Part shown: in pieces, positions 17,154-25,592 of the stretch
Layout of the letters: the number at the start of each line of letters is the position of its first letter
Position numbering within the stretch: position 1 is the first letter of the stretch
NCBI GenBank assembly: GCA_000719105.1
Contig: JODX01000028.1
Span: 1 to 62,297 of the forward strand
DNA from: Streptomyces sclerotialus
Lineage (GTDB): Bacteria > Actinomycetota > Actinomycetes > Streptomycetales > Streptomycetaceae
DNA length: 62,297 bases
Direction of reading: 5' to 3'
The notes under the pieces: generated by a model
What the model was told of the DNA's origin: nothing
The model's database searches: none
Seen by the model: only the letters and a program-made list of their open reading frames with translations
Position numbers and translations under genes: made by a program

Positions 17154-18354
17154 GGGTCCCCTCCCGCTGCGCCGTCGGCCTGTGCAGCCGGCGGTACCCG
17201 AGGAAACCGACCGCGACCGCGACGGCCCCGGCGACGGCCGGAACCCCGTACCCGGCGTCCGCCCCGGCGGCGTCGATCACCCAGCCGGACACGGCGGAGC
17301 CGAGCGCGACCCCGACCGCCAGACCCGTGCTCACCCAGGTCATGCCCTCGGTCAGTTGCGCGCGCGGTACGTGCTCCTCGACGAGGGACATCGTGGTGAT
17401 CATCGTGGGTGCGATGGCGAGGCCCGCGACGAAGAGCGCCACGGCCAGAAACGGCAGGTTCCCGACCAGTTGGAGGGGGATCATACTCACGGCCATGGCA
17501 CACACGCCCAGCAGCCACCGGCGCGCGGGGGGCCCGGCGAAGCGCAGCAGCCCGAAGACGATGCCCGCGACGCAGGAACCCGCCGCGTACAGGGCGAGGA
17601 CGACGCTCGCGGCGCCCTTGTGCCCCTGCTGCTCGGCGTAGGCCACGGTGACCACGTCGACCGCCCCGAAGATCGTCCCGGTCGCGACGAACGTGAGCAC
17701 GAGGACCTGGAGCCCGGGCGAGCGCAGGGCCGAGCGGCTCCGGCCGTCCGTCTCGCGCGGATGCGGCGCCGGCTCGGTGGCGCGCTGGGCCGTCAGCCAG
17801 AAGACGCCGACCACGAGGAAGCAGGCGGCGAGCAGCGGCCCGGCCTCCGGGAACCACGCGGTGGACAGGCCGATGGAGATGATCGGCCCGAAGATGAAGC
17901 ACACCTCGTCGATCACGGACTCGAAGGAGTACGCGGTGTGGAGCTTCGGGGTGCCGCGGTAGAGGGCCGCCCAGCGCGCGCGGGTCATCGCCCCGAGGCT
18001 GGGCGTGCAGCCGACGCCCGCCGAGCACACGAAGAGCACCCAGTCCGGCCACCGGAAGTGCGCGGCGAGCAGCAGCCCGGCCGCCGCGGCCAGGGTCAGG
18101 AGCATGGCCGGGCGCAGCACCCGGCGCTGTCCGTACTGGTCCACCAGGCGCGACACCTGCGGGCCGGCCACCGCGGCGGACAGCGCGATGGTCGCCGACA
18201 GCGCGCCCGCGAGGCCGTAGCGGCCGGTGAGCTGGGAGACCATCGTCACCACGCCGATGCCCATCATCGACAGCGGCATCCGGCCGAGGAGGCCCGCGGC
18301 GGTGAAGGCCTTGCTGCCGGGGGCGGCGAACAGGGCGCGGTAGGGGCTGGGCAC
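17101..18354 (-). CDS. MFS transporter
   Basis: A 417-residue membrane protein with about 12 predicted helices. Loops between helices 2 and 3 read RLVDQYGQRRVLRP, a variant of the MFS motif. The C-terminal tail is hydrophilic (HERHSERDGDHERPG). It starts at GTG 18354. It shares a transcript with the downstream lactone oxidase. The substrate cannot be deduced; the family usually exports drugs or metabolites. Confidence 0.88.
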   Translation of the reverse strand: MPSPYRALFAAPGSKAFTAAGLLGRMPLSMMGIGVVTMVSQLTGRYGLAGALSATIALSAAVAGPQVSRLVDQYGQRRVLRPAMLLTLAAAAGLLLAAHFRWPDWVLFVCSAGVGCTPSLGAMTRARWAALYRGTPKLHTAYSFESVIDEVCFIFGPIISIGLSTAWFPEAGPLLAACFLVVGVFWLTAQRATEPAPHPRETDGRSRSALRSPGLQVLVLTFVATGTIFGAVDVVTVAYAEQQGHKGAASVVLALYAAGSCVAGIVFGLLRFAGPPARRWLLGVCAMAVSMIPLQLVGNLPFLAVALFVAGLAIAPTMITTMSLVEEHVPRAQLTEGMTWVSTGLAVGVALGSAVSGWVIDAAGADAGYGVPAVAGAVAVAVGFLGYRRLHRPTAQREGTHERHSERDGDHERPGVA

Positions 18355-18465
18355 GGGGCTCTCCGAGGGTCTGCCGTGGGATCCGGTGAGCCCGGACGAC
18401 GGATCGGTGACGGATCGGTACGACTGGCGAACGGATCAGTAAGGCGTGACTCCCGCCGATACAGA

Positions 18466-18487
18466 TTACAGGTTAGGTAACCCTCAC
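18466..18487. promoter_or_regulatory. Candidate operator with iron-box-like half sites
   Basis: The segment holds AGGTTAGG followed by CCCTCAC, with GGTTA and TAACC (18471-18482) as an inverted repeat. It resembles, but does not match fully, the DmdR/IdeR iron box. Its position between an MFS gene and ferrochelatase makes iron control plausible. Confidence 0.35.
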
Positions 18488-18546
18488 GCATGGCGTCGGG
18501 CGGGCCGGGACCTCGGTTGTCAGTGGCCAGTGGCAGGATCGTAGAC

Positions 18547-19674
18547 ATGCCCGACGCAACTGACCCGACCCCGTACGACGCACTGCTGCTCCTCTCCTTC
18601 GGAGGCCCGGAAGGACCGGACGACGTGGTCCCGTTCCTGGAGAACGTGACCCGTGGCCGCGGCATCCCGAAGGAACGCCTCAAGGAGGTGGGCCAGCACT
18701 ACTTCCTGTTCGGCGGGGTCAGCCCCATCAACGACCAGAACCGCGCCCTGCTCGACGCGCTGCGCAAGGACTTCGCCGAGCACGGCCTGAACCTGCCGGT
18801 CTACTGGGGCAACCGCAACTGGGCGCCGTACCTGACGGACACCCTGCGCGAGATGGTCGCCGACGGCCGCCGCCGCATCCTCGTCCTCGCCACCAGCGCG
18901 TACGCCTCGTACTCGGGCTGCCGCCAGTACCGGGAGAACCTCGCGGCCTCCCTGGCGACCCTGGAGGCGGAGGGTCTGGAGCTGCCGAGGATCGACAAGC
19001 TGCGGCACTACTTCAACCACCCGGGCTTCCTGGAGCCGATGATCGAGGGCGTGCTGGAGTCCCTCGCCGATCTCCCGGAGGACGTGCGCGACGGCGCCCA
19101 CATCGCCTTCACGACCCACTCGATCCCGGACTCGGCGGCGGACACCTCCGGACCGGTCGAGGAGCACGGGGACGGGGGCGCGTACGTCAGGCAGCACCTG
19201 GACGTGGCGCAGGTGATCGCCGACGCCGTGCGCGAGCGGACCGGTGTCGACCGTCCCTGGAAGCTCGTCTACCAGTCCCGCTCCGGCGCCCCGCACATCC
19301 CGTGGCTGGAGCCGGACATCTGCGACCACCTGGAGGAGCAGCACGGCGCCGGCGTCCCGGCCGTCGTGATGGCCCCCATCGGGTTCGTCTCGGACCACAT
19401 GGAGGTCCTGTACGACCTCGACACCGAGGCCAAGGCCAAGGCCGAGGAGCTGGGTCTGCCGGTGCGCCGCTCGGCCACCGTGGGCGCCGACCCGCGGTTC
19501 GCCGCCGGGATCCGCGAGCTGATCCTGGAGCGCGCCGCGGCGGAGAGCGCCCGCCCGGTCACCCCGTGCGCCCTCGGCGCGCTCGGCGCGAGCCACAACG
19601 TGTGCCCGGTGGGCTGCTGCCCGTCCCGCAACCCGCTGCCCGCCGCCGCGGGCGCCGACAGCCCCTACGCGTGA
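18547..19674 (+). CDS. hemH: Ferrochelatase (coproporphyrin III ferrochelatase type)
   Basis: A 375-residue ferrochelatase that inserts iron into the porphyrin; in Actinobacteria this is coproporphyrin III (CpfC). N-terminal [19 protein letters not shown] is typical, and [11 protein letters not shown] holds the catalytic His. A C-terminal cluster VCPVGCCPS with an upstream Cys (SGCRQY) fits the [2Fe-2S]-binding pattern of actinobacterial enzymes. ATG 18547 follows the intergenic operator-like site. An inositol-phosphatase-like gene follows 8 bases later in the same unit. Confidence 0.96.
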   Translation: MPDATDPTPYDALLLLSFGGPEGPDDVVPFLENVTRGRGIPKERLKEVGQHYFLFGGVSPINDQNRALLDALRKDFAEHGLNLPVYWGNRNWAPYLTDTLREMVADGRRRILVLATSAYASYSGCRQYRENLAASLATLEAEGLELPRIDKLRHYFNHPGFLEPMIEGVLESLADLPEDVRDGAHIAFTTHSIPDSAADTSGPVEEHGDGGAYVRQHLDVAQVIADAVRERTGVDRPWKLVYQSRSGAPHIPWLEPDICDHLEEQHGAGVPAVVMAPIGFVSDHMEVLYDLDTEAKAKAEELGLPVRRSATVGADPRFAAGIRELILERAAAESARPVTPCALGALGASHNVCPVGCCPSRNPLPAAAGADSPYA

Positions 19675-19682
19675 GGAGCGAC

Positions 19683-20507
19683 GTGACCGACCAGGCAGAG
19701 CGCAGCGCACCGACCGGCCTCGAGGCGGAGCTGCTGGAGATCGCGCTCGACGCGGCGGCCCGCGCGGGCGCCTTCCTGCGCGACGGCCGGCCCGCCGACC
19801 TGGGCGTGGCCGCCACCAAGTCCAGCGCCGTCGATGTCGTCACGGAGATGGACATCGCCTCCGAGAAGCTGATCACCGGGCTGCTGGCCGAGCGCAGGCC
19901 CGACGACGGCGTGCTCGGCGAGGAGGGCGCCAGCGTCGAGGGCACCAGCGGCGTCCAGTGGGTGATCGACCCGATCGACGGCACCGTGAACTACCTGTAC
20001 GGGTTGCCGAGCTGGGCGGTGTCCATCGCGGCCCGGGTGCACGGCGAGACGGTCGTCGGGGTGGTGTACGCCCCGGTGCGCGGCGAGACCTGGCGCGCGG
20101 TCCTGGGGCAGGGTGCCTACCTGAACGACCGTCCCGCGCGCGTGCGGACCGCGCCCGCGTTCGGCCTGGCCCTCGTCGGCACCGGCTTCGGCTATCTGGC
20201 CGAGCGCCGCGCCCGGCAGGCCGAGGTGGTGCGTGAGCTGATCCCGCAGGTGCGCGACATCCGGCGCGGCGGCTCGGCCGCGATCGACCTGTGCGACGTG
20301 GCCACGGGCCGCCTGGACGCGTACTACGAGCGCGGGCTGAACCCCTGGGACTACGCGGCGGGCGACCTGATAGCCCGGGAGGCGGGCGCGCTGACCGGTG
20401 GACGCCCCGGAGAGCCCCTCTCGCCCGAGCTGACGGTGGCGGCCCCGCCCGGACTCTTCGAGCTCCTCCAGGCCCGCCTGGAGGAGCTGGGCGCCTGGCA
20501 CGACTGA
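19683..20507 (+). CDS. Inositol monophosphatase family protein
   Basis: A 274-residue member of the Mg-dependent phosphatase family. Metal-site motifs: LGEEG (near residue 79), DPIDGTVNY (near 98) and NPWDYAAGDLIAREAGA near 220. Substrate could be inositol-1-phosphate, histidinol phosphate or PAP. It starts at GTG 19683 with GAGGAG upstream, 8 bases after hemH, so the two are co-transcribed. It is followed by a large hairpin region. Confidence 0.92.
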   Translation: MTDQAERSAPTGLEAELLEIALDAAARAGAFLRDGRPADLGVAATKSSAVDVVTEMDIASEKLITGLLAERRPDDGVLGEEGASVEGTSGVQWVIDPIDGTVNYLYGLPSWAVSIAARVHGETVVGVVYAPVRGETWRAVLGQGAYLNDRPARVRTAPAFGLALVGTGFGYLAERRARQAEVVRELIPQVRDIRRGGSAAIDLCDVATGRLDAYYERGLNPWDYAAGDLIAREAGALTGGRPGEPLSPELTVAAPPGLFELLQARLEELGAWHD

Positions 20508-20550
20508 CGGACTCGCCTGACGGTAAGGCGCCCAAGGCGAGTGAGCCGAA

Positions 20551-20674
20551 GGGGCGCGCCTGTGTCGAGAGGGATGGGGCACCGCCCTGCTCGAGCGCAG
20601 CCGAGAGCCAAGGGGAGCGCGCAGGCCCGAAGGGCTGAGCACGTTCGCCCTCTCGACACAGGCTCCGGCGCCCC
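20551..20674. repeat. Large imperfect inverted repeat (possible dispersed element or structured RNA)
   Basis: GCCTGTGTCGAGAGGG (20558-20573) is matched perfectly by its complement at 20648-20663, with 74 bases between. Outer arms GGGGCGC (20551-20557) and GCGCCCC (20668-20674) extend the stem after a 4-base bulge. The loop holds a further small repeat (GCTC...GAGC). A smaller inverted repeat ACTCGCC/GGCGAGT lies just before it (20511-20542). It does not encode a credible protein. Confidence 0.8.
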
Positions 20675-20692
20675 GGAGGCGAACCGGGCCCC

Positions 20693-20732
20693 AAAAAAAG
20701 CAGAGCCCCGCCTGGATCGAACGGGGCCCGCT
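20693..20732 (-). terminator. Terminator of the 54-residue small gene
   Basis: On the minus strand AGC..CCCCG pairs with CGGGG..GCT (20705-20710 with 20722-20727, plus an outer AGC/GCT), followed by seven T residues (20693-20699 on the plus strand read as A). Confidence 0.75.
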
Positions 20733-20752
20733 TCCTGTGCTGATCAGACGCG

Positions 20753-20917
20753 CTACGCGGTGACCTCCACACCGTGTTCGGCCGCGAGACGGCGCAGGTC
20801 GTCCAGCTCCGCCTCCTCGACCTCCGCGAGGAAGTCGTCGCCCGTCTCGCGCGCCCGAGTGAGGTCGGACTCGGTCGTCCTTATGCGCTGCAGAAGTCCT
20901 GCGGTGAAAGCGTCCAT
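20753..20917 (-). CDS. Small conserved acidic protein, 54 residues
   Basis: Reading back from the CAT at 20915-20917 gives MDAFTAGLLQRIRTTESDL and on, ending EHGVEVTA at TAG (20753-20755). The protein is acidic and strongly helical, with a likely coiled coil (residues 10-46). GAGGGGG lies upstream of the ATG and a poly-T terminator follows, so it looks like a real single gene. Function unknown. It is divergent from cutR. Confidence 0.75.
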   Translation of the reverse strand: MDAFTAGLLQRIRTTESDLTRARETGDDFLAEVEEAELDDLRRLAAEHGVEVTA

Positions 20918-20950
20918 GCTGCGCCCCCTCGTCCAGGGTCGTGGGTCGGT

Positions 20951-20972
20951 GGCACGGGGGTGTGCCGTTTTT
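20951..20972 (+). terminator. Short hairpin with T tract in the cutR upstream region
   Basis: GGCAC (20951-20955) pairs with GTGCC (20962-20966), followed by GTTTTT. It points towards cutR and could be an attenuator or a chance structure. The rest of 20918-21332 holds no gene. Confidence 0.4.
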
Positions 20973-21332
20973 GGGAGGGGCGATCACGTCTCCGGTAGGT
21001 GCCCAGCGCTGCCCTGCCGGGCGGCGACGGTGCCGGACACCCACGCCCGCTCTGCGGAAGCGGATCGCTGCGGGCCACGTGATGGTGCGGCACAGGCAGA
21101 GCGTGATCGCGGGGTGTAAACCGTCCTCCCCCCGCGGACTTCCGGGGAAACCTCGGCCGGACGAGAAATTCTCGCTTCCCCGACCTCGGCCGATCCTTGC
21201 CACCCGGCTCGGTCGCCCCGGCTTACAGCCGACTTATGACCGAAAAGGGCAGGATGGAGGCACACACCCAGGAGAACCCTGCCCGCATGCCGGCGAGCTG
21301 CCGCGCGGGTGGAACGAGGAAGGACAAGGGAC

Positions 21333-21986
21333 GTGCGCGTACTCGTCGTCGAGGACGAGCAGCTGCTCGCCGATGCGGTGGCCACCGGACTGCGCCGGGA
21401 GGCCATGGCCGTCGACGTCGTGTACGACGGTGCGGCCGCCCTCGAGCGCATCGGCGTCAACGATTACGACGTGGTCGTCCTCGACCGCGACCTCCCGCTC
21501 GTGCACGGCGACGACGTCTGCCGAAGGATCGTCGAGCTGGGCATGCCCACGCGCGTGCTGATGCTCACCGCGTCCGGCGACGTCAGCGACCGGGTCGAGG
21601 GCCTGGAGATCGGCGCCGACGACTATCTCCCCAAGCCGTTCGCCTTCAGCGAGCTCATCGCGCGCGTGCGGGCCCTCGGACGGCGTACGAGCGTGCCGCT
21701 GCCGCCGGTCCTGGAGCGCGCCGGCATCAAGCTGGACCCGAATCGCCGCGAGGTCTTCCGGGACGGCAAGGAGGTCCAGCTCGCGCCCAAGGAGTTCGCC
21801 GTCCTGGAGGTCCTGATGCGCAGTGAGGGCGCCGTCGTCTCGGCCGAGCAGCTCCTGGAGAAGGCCTGGGACGAGAACACGGACCCGTTCACCAACGTCG
21901 TGCGGGTCACCGTGATGACCCTGCGCCGCAAACTGGGCGAGCCCCCCGTCATCGTCACCGTGCCCGGCTCCGGCTACCGGATCTGA
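21333..21986 (+). CDS. cutR: CutR, OmpR-type response regulator
   Basis: A 217-residue regulator. Receiver domain with acidic pocket VVEDE, phosphoacceptor D51 (VVLDRDLPL) and LPKPF lysine, then an OmpR/PhoB winged helix ending PVIVTVPGSGYRI. GTG 21333 gives the usual CutR start and length. With CutS it forms the CutRS system, reported in Streptomyces to act in antibiotic production and secretion/extracellular-redox stress. Confidence 0.94.
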   Translation: MRVLVVEDEQLLADAVATGLRREAMAVDVVYDGAAALERIGVNDYDVVVLDRDLPLVHGDDVCRRIVELGMPTRVLMLTASGDVSDRVEGLEIGADDYLPKPFAFSELIARVRALGRRTSVPLPPVLERAGIKLDPNRREVFRDGKEVQLAPKEFAVLEVLMRSEGAVVSAEQLLEKAWDENTDPFTNVVRVTVMTLRRKLGEPPVIVTVPGSGYRI

Positions 21987-21991
21987 TCCGG

Positions 21992-23239
21992 GTGGCCGCG
22001 ACACCGGCGCCCCCCGCGGCGCCCCCGAAGCCCACCTGGGACCCCAGGAAGCCGGAGCCTCCGTTCCCCTGGCTGCGCCCGACCATCCGCATAAGGCTCA
22101 CGCTGCTGTACGGCGGCATGTTCCTGATCGCCGGCATCCTGCTGTTGTCGATCATCTATCTGCTGGCGGCGCAGGCCATCCACGAGGGCAGCAGCGCCCA
22201 GACCTTCCAGGTCTCCGGCAGCAACATCCGGATCAGCAGCGAGACCTGTCCGGCGCTCGACGACGCGCCCACCGACGAGGCGCGCAGCGCCGCGCTCAAG
22301 GCGTGCAACGACGCCGTGCGGCAGCACGCCCTGGACGGTCTGCTGAGCCGTTCGCTGCTGGCGCTGCTCGGCCTCGCCGTGATCGCGTTCGCCTTCGGGT
22401 ACGCGATGGCCGGCCGGGTGCTCTCCCCGCTCGGCAGGATCACCCGCACCGCGCGCGCGGTGGCGGGCTCGGACCTGTCCCGGCGGATCGAGCTGGACGG
22501 CCCGGACGACGAGCTGAAGGAGCTGGCGGACACCTTCGACGACATGCTGGAGCGGCTGCAACGGGCCTTCACCGCCCAGCAGCGCTTCGTGGGCAACGCC
22601 TCGCACGAGCTGCGGACACCGCTGGCGATCAACCGGACCCTGCTGGAGGTGCATCTGTCCGATCCGGGGGCGCCCACGGAGCTGCAGCAGCTCGGCAAGA
22701 CCCTGCTCGCCACCAACGAGCGCAGTGAGCAGCTCGTGGAGGGCCTGCTGCTGCTCGCCCGCAGCGACAACCAGATAGTCGAGCGCAAGCCCGTGGACCT
22801 CGCGGAGGTGGCCTCCCAGGCCATCGACCAGGTGCGTACCGAGGCCGACGCCAAGGGCGTGGACCTCCGCGTCGACCTGGCCCCGGCGGTTGTCCAAGGC
22901 AACGGTGTGCTGCTGGAGCGCATCGCGCTGAACCTCGTCCAGAACGCCGTCCGGTACAACGTGGCGGGCGTGAACGGCTGGGTGGAGGTCACGACCCGGG
23001 CGCAGCACGGACAGGCGGTCCTGGTGGTCGTGAACACCGGCCCCGTGGTGCCCGCGTACGAGATCGACAACCTCTTCGAGCCGTTCCGGCGGTTGCGTAC
23101 GGAGCGCACGGGCAGCGACAAGGGAGTGGGCCTCGGCCTGTCGATCGTCCGGTCGGTGGCCCGGGCGCACGGCGGCCACATCGCCGCACAGCCACATGAG
23201 GGAGGCGGGCTCGTGATGCGTGTCACTCTCCCGACCTGA
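21992..23239 (+). CDS. cutS: CutS, sensor histidine kinase
   Basis: A 415-residue kinase starting at GTG 21992, 5 bases after cutR. Two membrane helices (about 37-60 and 119-140) flank a short extracytoplasmic loop containing exactly two cysteines, C86 and C105. HAMP region, then HisKA with H205 (NASHELRTP), then an HATPase domain (GLGLSIVRSVARAHGG). Published Streptomyces work links a conserved cysteine pair here to sensing extracellular redox or disulfide state; the pair is present in this protein. Confidence 0.94.
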   Translation: MAATPAPPAAPPKPTWDPRKPEPPFPWLRPTIRIRLTLLYGGMFLIAGILLLSIIYLLAAQAIHEGSSAQTFQVSGSNIRISSETCPALDDAPTDEARSAALKACNDAVRQHALDGLLSRSLLALLGLAVIAFAFGYAMAGRVLSPLGRITRTARAVAGSDLSRRIELDGPDDELKELADTFDDMLERLQRAFTAQQRFVGNASHELRTPLAINRTLLEVHLSDPGAPTELQQLGKTLLATNERSEQLVEGLLLLARSDNQIVERKPVDLAEVASQAIDQVRTEADAKGVDLRVDLAPAVVQGNGVLLERIALNLVQNAVRYNVAGVNGWVEVTTRAQHGQAVLVVVNTGPVVPAYEIDNLFEPFRRLRTERTGSDKGVGLGLSIVRSVARAHGGHIAAQPHEGGGLVMRVTLPT

Positions 23240-23336
23240 CATGCGCGGGCGGCGGGGATCTGAGATCATGCCCGCCGACACCGGATGATGTTCGCTTTGA
23301 GCGGAATTTTCCGGTGGCCGCTCCATCGGAGGCGTG

Positions 23337-23350
23337 TGTGATCGATCACA
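23337..23350. promoter_or_regulatory. Perfect 14-bp palindrome TGTGATCGATCACA
   Basis: It lies 97 bases after cutS and 308 bases before the DUF4193 gene. It resembles a CRP/FNR-type site but with a 4-base rather than 6-base core. A second imperfect copy-like stretch (GTGATCATGTGAC) follows near 23381. Confidence 0.55.
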
Positions 23351-23460
23351 GGGGTGATGATCCGGCCATCTACTCTCTGTGATCATGTGACCTGTCGGAA
23401 AGTCGGGAAAATCCGGGTTTTCGGGGGTCTTGATCACGGGAAGTACACGGTGAGACGCCT

Positions 23461-23490
23461 TTGAAGTGCGGCACGCGGACCGTGTACGGT
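23461..23490 (+). promoter_or_regulatory. Candidate promoter of the DUF4193 gene
   Basis: TTGAAG (23461-23466) and TACGGT (23485-23490) are 18 bases apart, a good match to a housekeeping sigma promoter. It would give a leader of about 160 bases. The 23240-23657 gap holds no gene. Confidence 0.5.
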
Positions 23491-23657
23491 CCCCTTCGCC
23501 ATCCCAGCCGATCACTCTTGAGGAGTCCGGTTGGGTGTCGATTGAGTAACAGACCTTGATGTGAGGCAAAATCTCCGCCTCGGGTCGGGCACAAGTCCGG
23601 CCTCTCACGCGTTACGTGCGCTGGAGACACCGCAGACACCCAGAGGGGGAGAGCGAC

Positions 23658-23954
23658 ATGGCAACGGATTACGACACCCCACGCAAGACCGACGACGACG
23701 TCGACTCGGACAGCCTTGAAGAACTCAAGGCCCGCCGGAACGACAAGTCCACCTCGGCCGTCGACGTCGACGAGTTCGAGGCCGCAGAGGGCCTGGAGCT
23801 GCCCGGCGCAGACCTCTCGAACGAGGAGCTGGCCGTCCGGGTGCTGCCCAAGCAGCAGGACGAGTTCACGTGCATGAGCTGCTTCCTGGTGCACCACCGC
23901 AGCCAGCTGGCCCGTGAGAAGAACGGCCAGCCGATCTGCCGCGACTGCGACTGA
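23658..23954 (+). CDS. DUF4193 zinc-ribbon-like protein
   Basis: A 98-residue acidic protein. The N-terminal half is Asp/Glu-rich (TDDDVDSDSLEELKARR). The C-terminus has a CMSC...CRDCD pair of CxxC motifs, expected to bind zinc. The family is widespread in Actinobacteria and of unknown function. ATG 23658 follows AGGGGGAGAG. A long leader with a palindrome precedes it. Confidence 0.9.
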   Translation: MATDYDTPRKTDDDVDSDSLEELKARRNDKSTSAVDVDEFEAAEGLELPGADLSNEELAVRVLPKQQDEFTCMSCFLVHHRSQLAREKNGQPICRDCD

Positions 23955-23967
23955 GGCAGGGTCGGCC

Positions 23968-24957
23968 GTGACTGGCTCGACCCCTCCTTGGAAGCGCCGC
24001 TTCCGCAAGGGAGCGGACGAAGGGCCCGCCAGGGGCCCTCACGGTGTGCGTGACGACGAGCGAGGCTCCTCCGATCCGGAGGCGGCCTCGCTCGAGCGTA
24101 CGGACGGTGCGGCGTCGGGGGACGCAGCGGACGCGCACAGCGCAACGGCCGGACCGGGCCTCCCGGTCCCGGCACCCTCTCCGGCGCCCGCCGCCCGACG
24201 GCGTGCAGCGGTCGTCCGGAGCGGGCTGAAGGAAGGACTGCGGGCGGGTGCCCGCAAGGGCGGCAGCCGGGCCAGAGCGGGCCTGGCGTACCTCGCCGAC
24301 CGGCTGATCGAGACGGCGCCCCGGATCCCCGTACGGGACCTCGCGACCCTGCGCCGCCAGTTCCCGGGCCTCGGGCCCGAGGAGCTCGCGGACAAGCTGG
24401 TCGCCGGAGCGGCGGGCGCCTCGTCCGCGGTCGGGGCCGGAATCGGGGCCGTGGCCATGATGCCGGTGCCGCCGGCGATGCCCACGGAGCTGGCCGCCGA
24501 GATCACCGGCGTCGGCGCGATCGAGATCAAGCTGATCGCCGAACTGCACGAGGTGTACGGGCAGCGGCCGCCGGGGAACCTGCGGCAGCGCAGCACCGCC
24601 TACCTGAGCTCCTGGGCCGGGGAGCGCGGGATCGACGTGACCAGGCCGGCGACGGTCGACGGGGCGCTGGGCGGCCAGATGAAGCGGCAGCTGCGGCAGC
24701 AGATCATGAAGCGAATGATCCGCAACCTGCCGAACCTGATGCCCTTCATGGTGGGGGCCGCGGTCGGCGCGGTGATGAACCGGCGCGACACCAAGCACCT
24801 CGCCGAGCGCATCCGCAAGGATCTGCGCGGCAGGCAGGTCCCCTGGGAGGCGCTGCGCGAGCTGCCGCCGCTGGAGGAACCGGCGGATCCCCTGGACGTG
24901 GGCGGGCTGCCGAAGGGGCTCGGCCGCGGGGGAGGGTTCCGCTCGGCCTCGGAGTGA
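23968..24957 (+). CDS. Conserved hypothetical protein, possibly membrane-associated
   Basis: About 329 residues from GTG 23968, 13 bases after the DUF4193 stop. The first 90 residues are low-complexity. The middle has a glycine-rich hydrophobic stretch (AGASSAVGAGIGAVAMMPVPP) followed by ELAAEITGVGAIEIKLIAELH, loosely reminiscent of EcsC-type proteins. A second hydrophobic patch is LMPFMVGAAVGAVMN. The start is uncertain. Its stop lies in a 17-bp direct repeat (24949-24965 and 24967-24983). Confidence 0.65.
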   Translation: MTGSTPPWKRRFRKGADEGPARGPHGVRDDERGSSDPEAASLERTDGAASGDAADAHSATAGPGLPVPAPSPAPAARRRAAVVRSGLKEGLRAGARKGGSRARAGLAYLADRLIETAPRIPVRDLATLRRQFPGLGPEELADKLVAGAAGASSAVGAGIGAVAMMPVPPAMPTELAAEITGVGAIEIKLIAELHEVYGQRPPGNLRQRSTAYLSSWAGERGIDVTRPATVDGALGGQMKRQLRQQIMKRMIRNLPNLMPFMVGAAVGAVMNRRDTKHLAERIRKDLRGRQVPWEALRELPPLEEPADPLDVGGLPKGLGRGGGFRSASE

Positions 24958-24983
24958 GCCCTGCGTTCGGAGTGAGCCCTGCG
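24949..24983 (+). repeat. 17-bp tandem duplication across a stop codon
   Basis: TCGGAGTGAGCCCTGCG occurs at 24949-24965 and again at 24967-24983. The TGA stop of the upstream gene is in the first copy. Confidence 0.95.
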
Positions 24984-25038
24984 CCGGACACGTGGCGTAC
25001 CACCCGCGGATCCGCGGCGAACCAGGAGTCCCCGACCG

Positions 25039-25064
25039 GAGGGCGCCCGTCACCAGGCGCCCTC
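25039..25064. terminator. Bidirectional hairpin between convergent genes
   Basis: GAGGGCGCC (25039-25047) pairs perfectly with GGCGCCCTC (25056-25064) around an 8-base loop, between genes ending at 24957 and 25073. Confidence 0.7.
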
Positions 25065-25072
25065 GAGGCGTT

Positions 25073-25534
25073 CTAGGCCTTCGCGCGCGCGGCCTCCAGA
25101 GCCGCCGCCAGACGCTCCGGCTCCCGCGTCGACAGATACAGGTACGGCGTCGGGTCCTGCGGGTCGGTGACCGTGACACGCAGGGCCGTGGGGACGTAGG
25201 CGCGCAGGAGCATGAACGCGCGCGGGTCGGCCTTGTGCGTACGCCACGCACGGGCCTCCTCGGGAGCCAGCACCTCGGCGTCCCCCAGCGCCGACACCGG
25301 GAGCTTCGCCTCGCCCGCGATCAGGGAGTCCCCGACCACCCGGATGCGGACGGAGCCGTACGAGCTGGCCGCGACCGCCGCGACCGCGGTGCCGCCGGCC
25401 AGACCGCCCAGCATGGGCAGCGTCCCGAAGGGAAGCAGGATCAGCGCCATGGAGACCCCGACCAGGAGGGAGATCAGCCACCAGGTGCGGGGAGCGGTGA
25501 GGCGTTCTTCGTACGGCGACGCGGAGAGCTGCAT
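25073..25534 (-). CDS. DUF3093 membrane protein
   Basis: A 153-residue protein starting MQLSASPYEERLTAPRTWW, typical of the DUF3093 family. Two membrane helices (about 18-60) are followed by a soluble beta-rich domain with a PTPYLYLSTREPERLAAAL end. Function unknown. It is divergent from the thioesterase-like gene, whose start is only 58 bases away. Confidence 0.88.
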   Translation of the reverse strand: MQLSASPYEERLTAPRTWWLISLLVGVSMALILLPFGTLPMLGGLAGGTAVAAVAASSYGSVRIRVVGDSLIAGEAKLPVSALGDAEVLAPEEARAWRTHKADPRAFMLLRAYVPTALRVTVTDPQDPTPYLYLSTREPERLAAALEAARAKA

Positions 25535-25592
25535 GACGTCAAGCTTGGCACGGTGTCGGACAACCGCCCGCGCGCGGGTAAGGTTCGCGCCT

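Noticed and set aside
15423..17399. A 658-codon plus-strand frame across the lactone oxidase
   Set aside because: The minus-strand flavoprotein motifs explain the region; the plus frame is Arg/Pro-rich shadow.
23337..23350. Calling the palindrome a true CRP site
   Set aside because: The core spacer is 4 rather than 6 bases, so it is listed only as a palindrome of unknown regulator.
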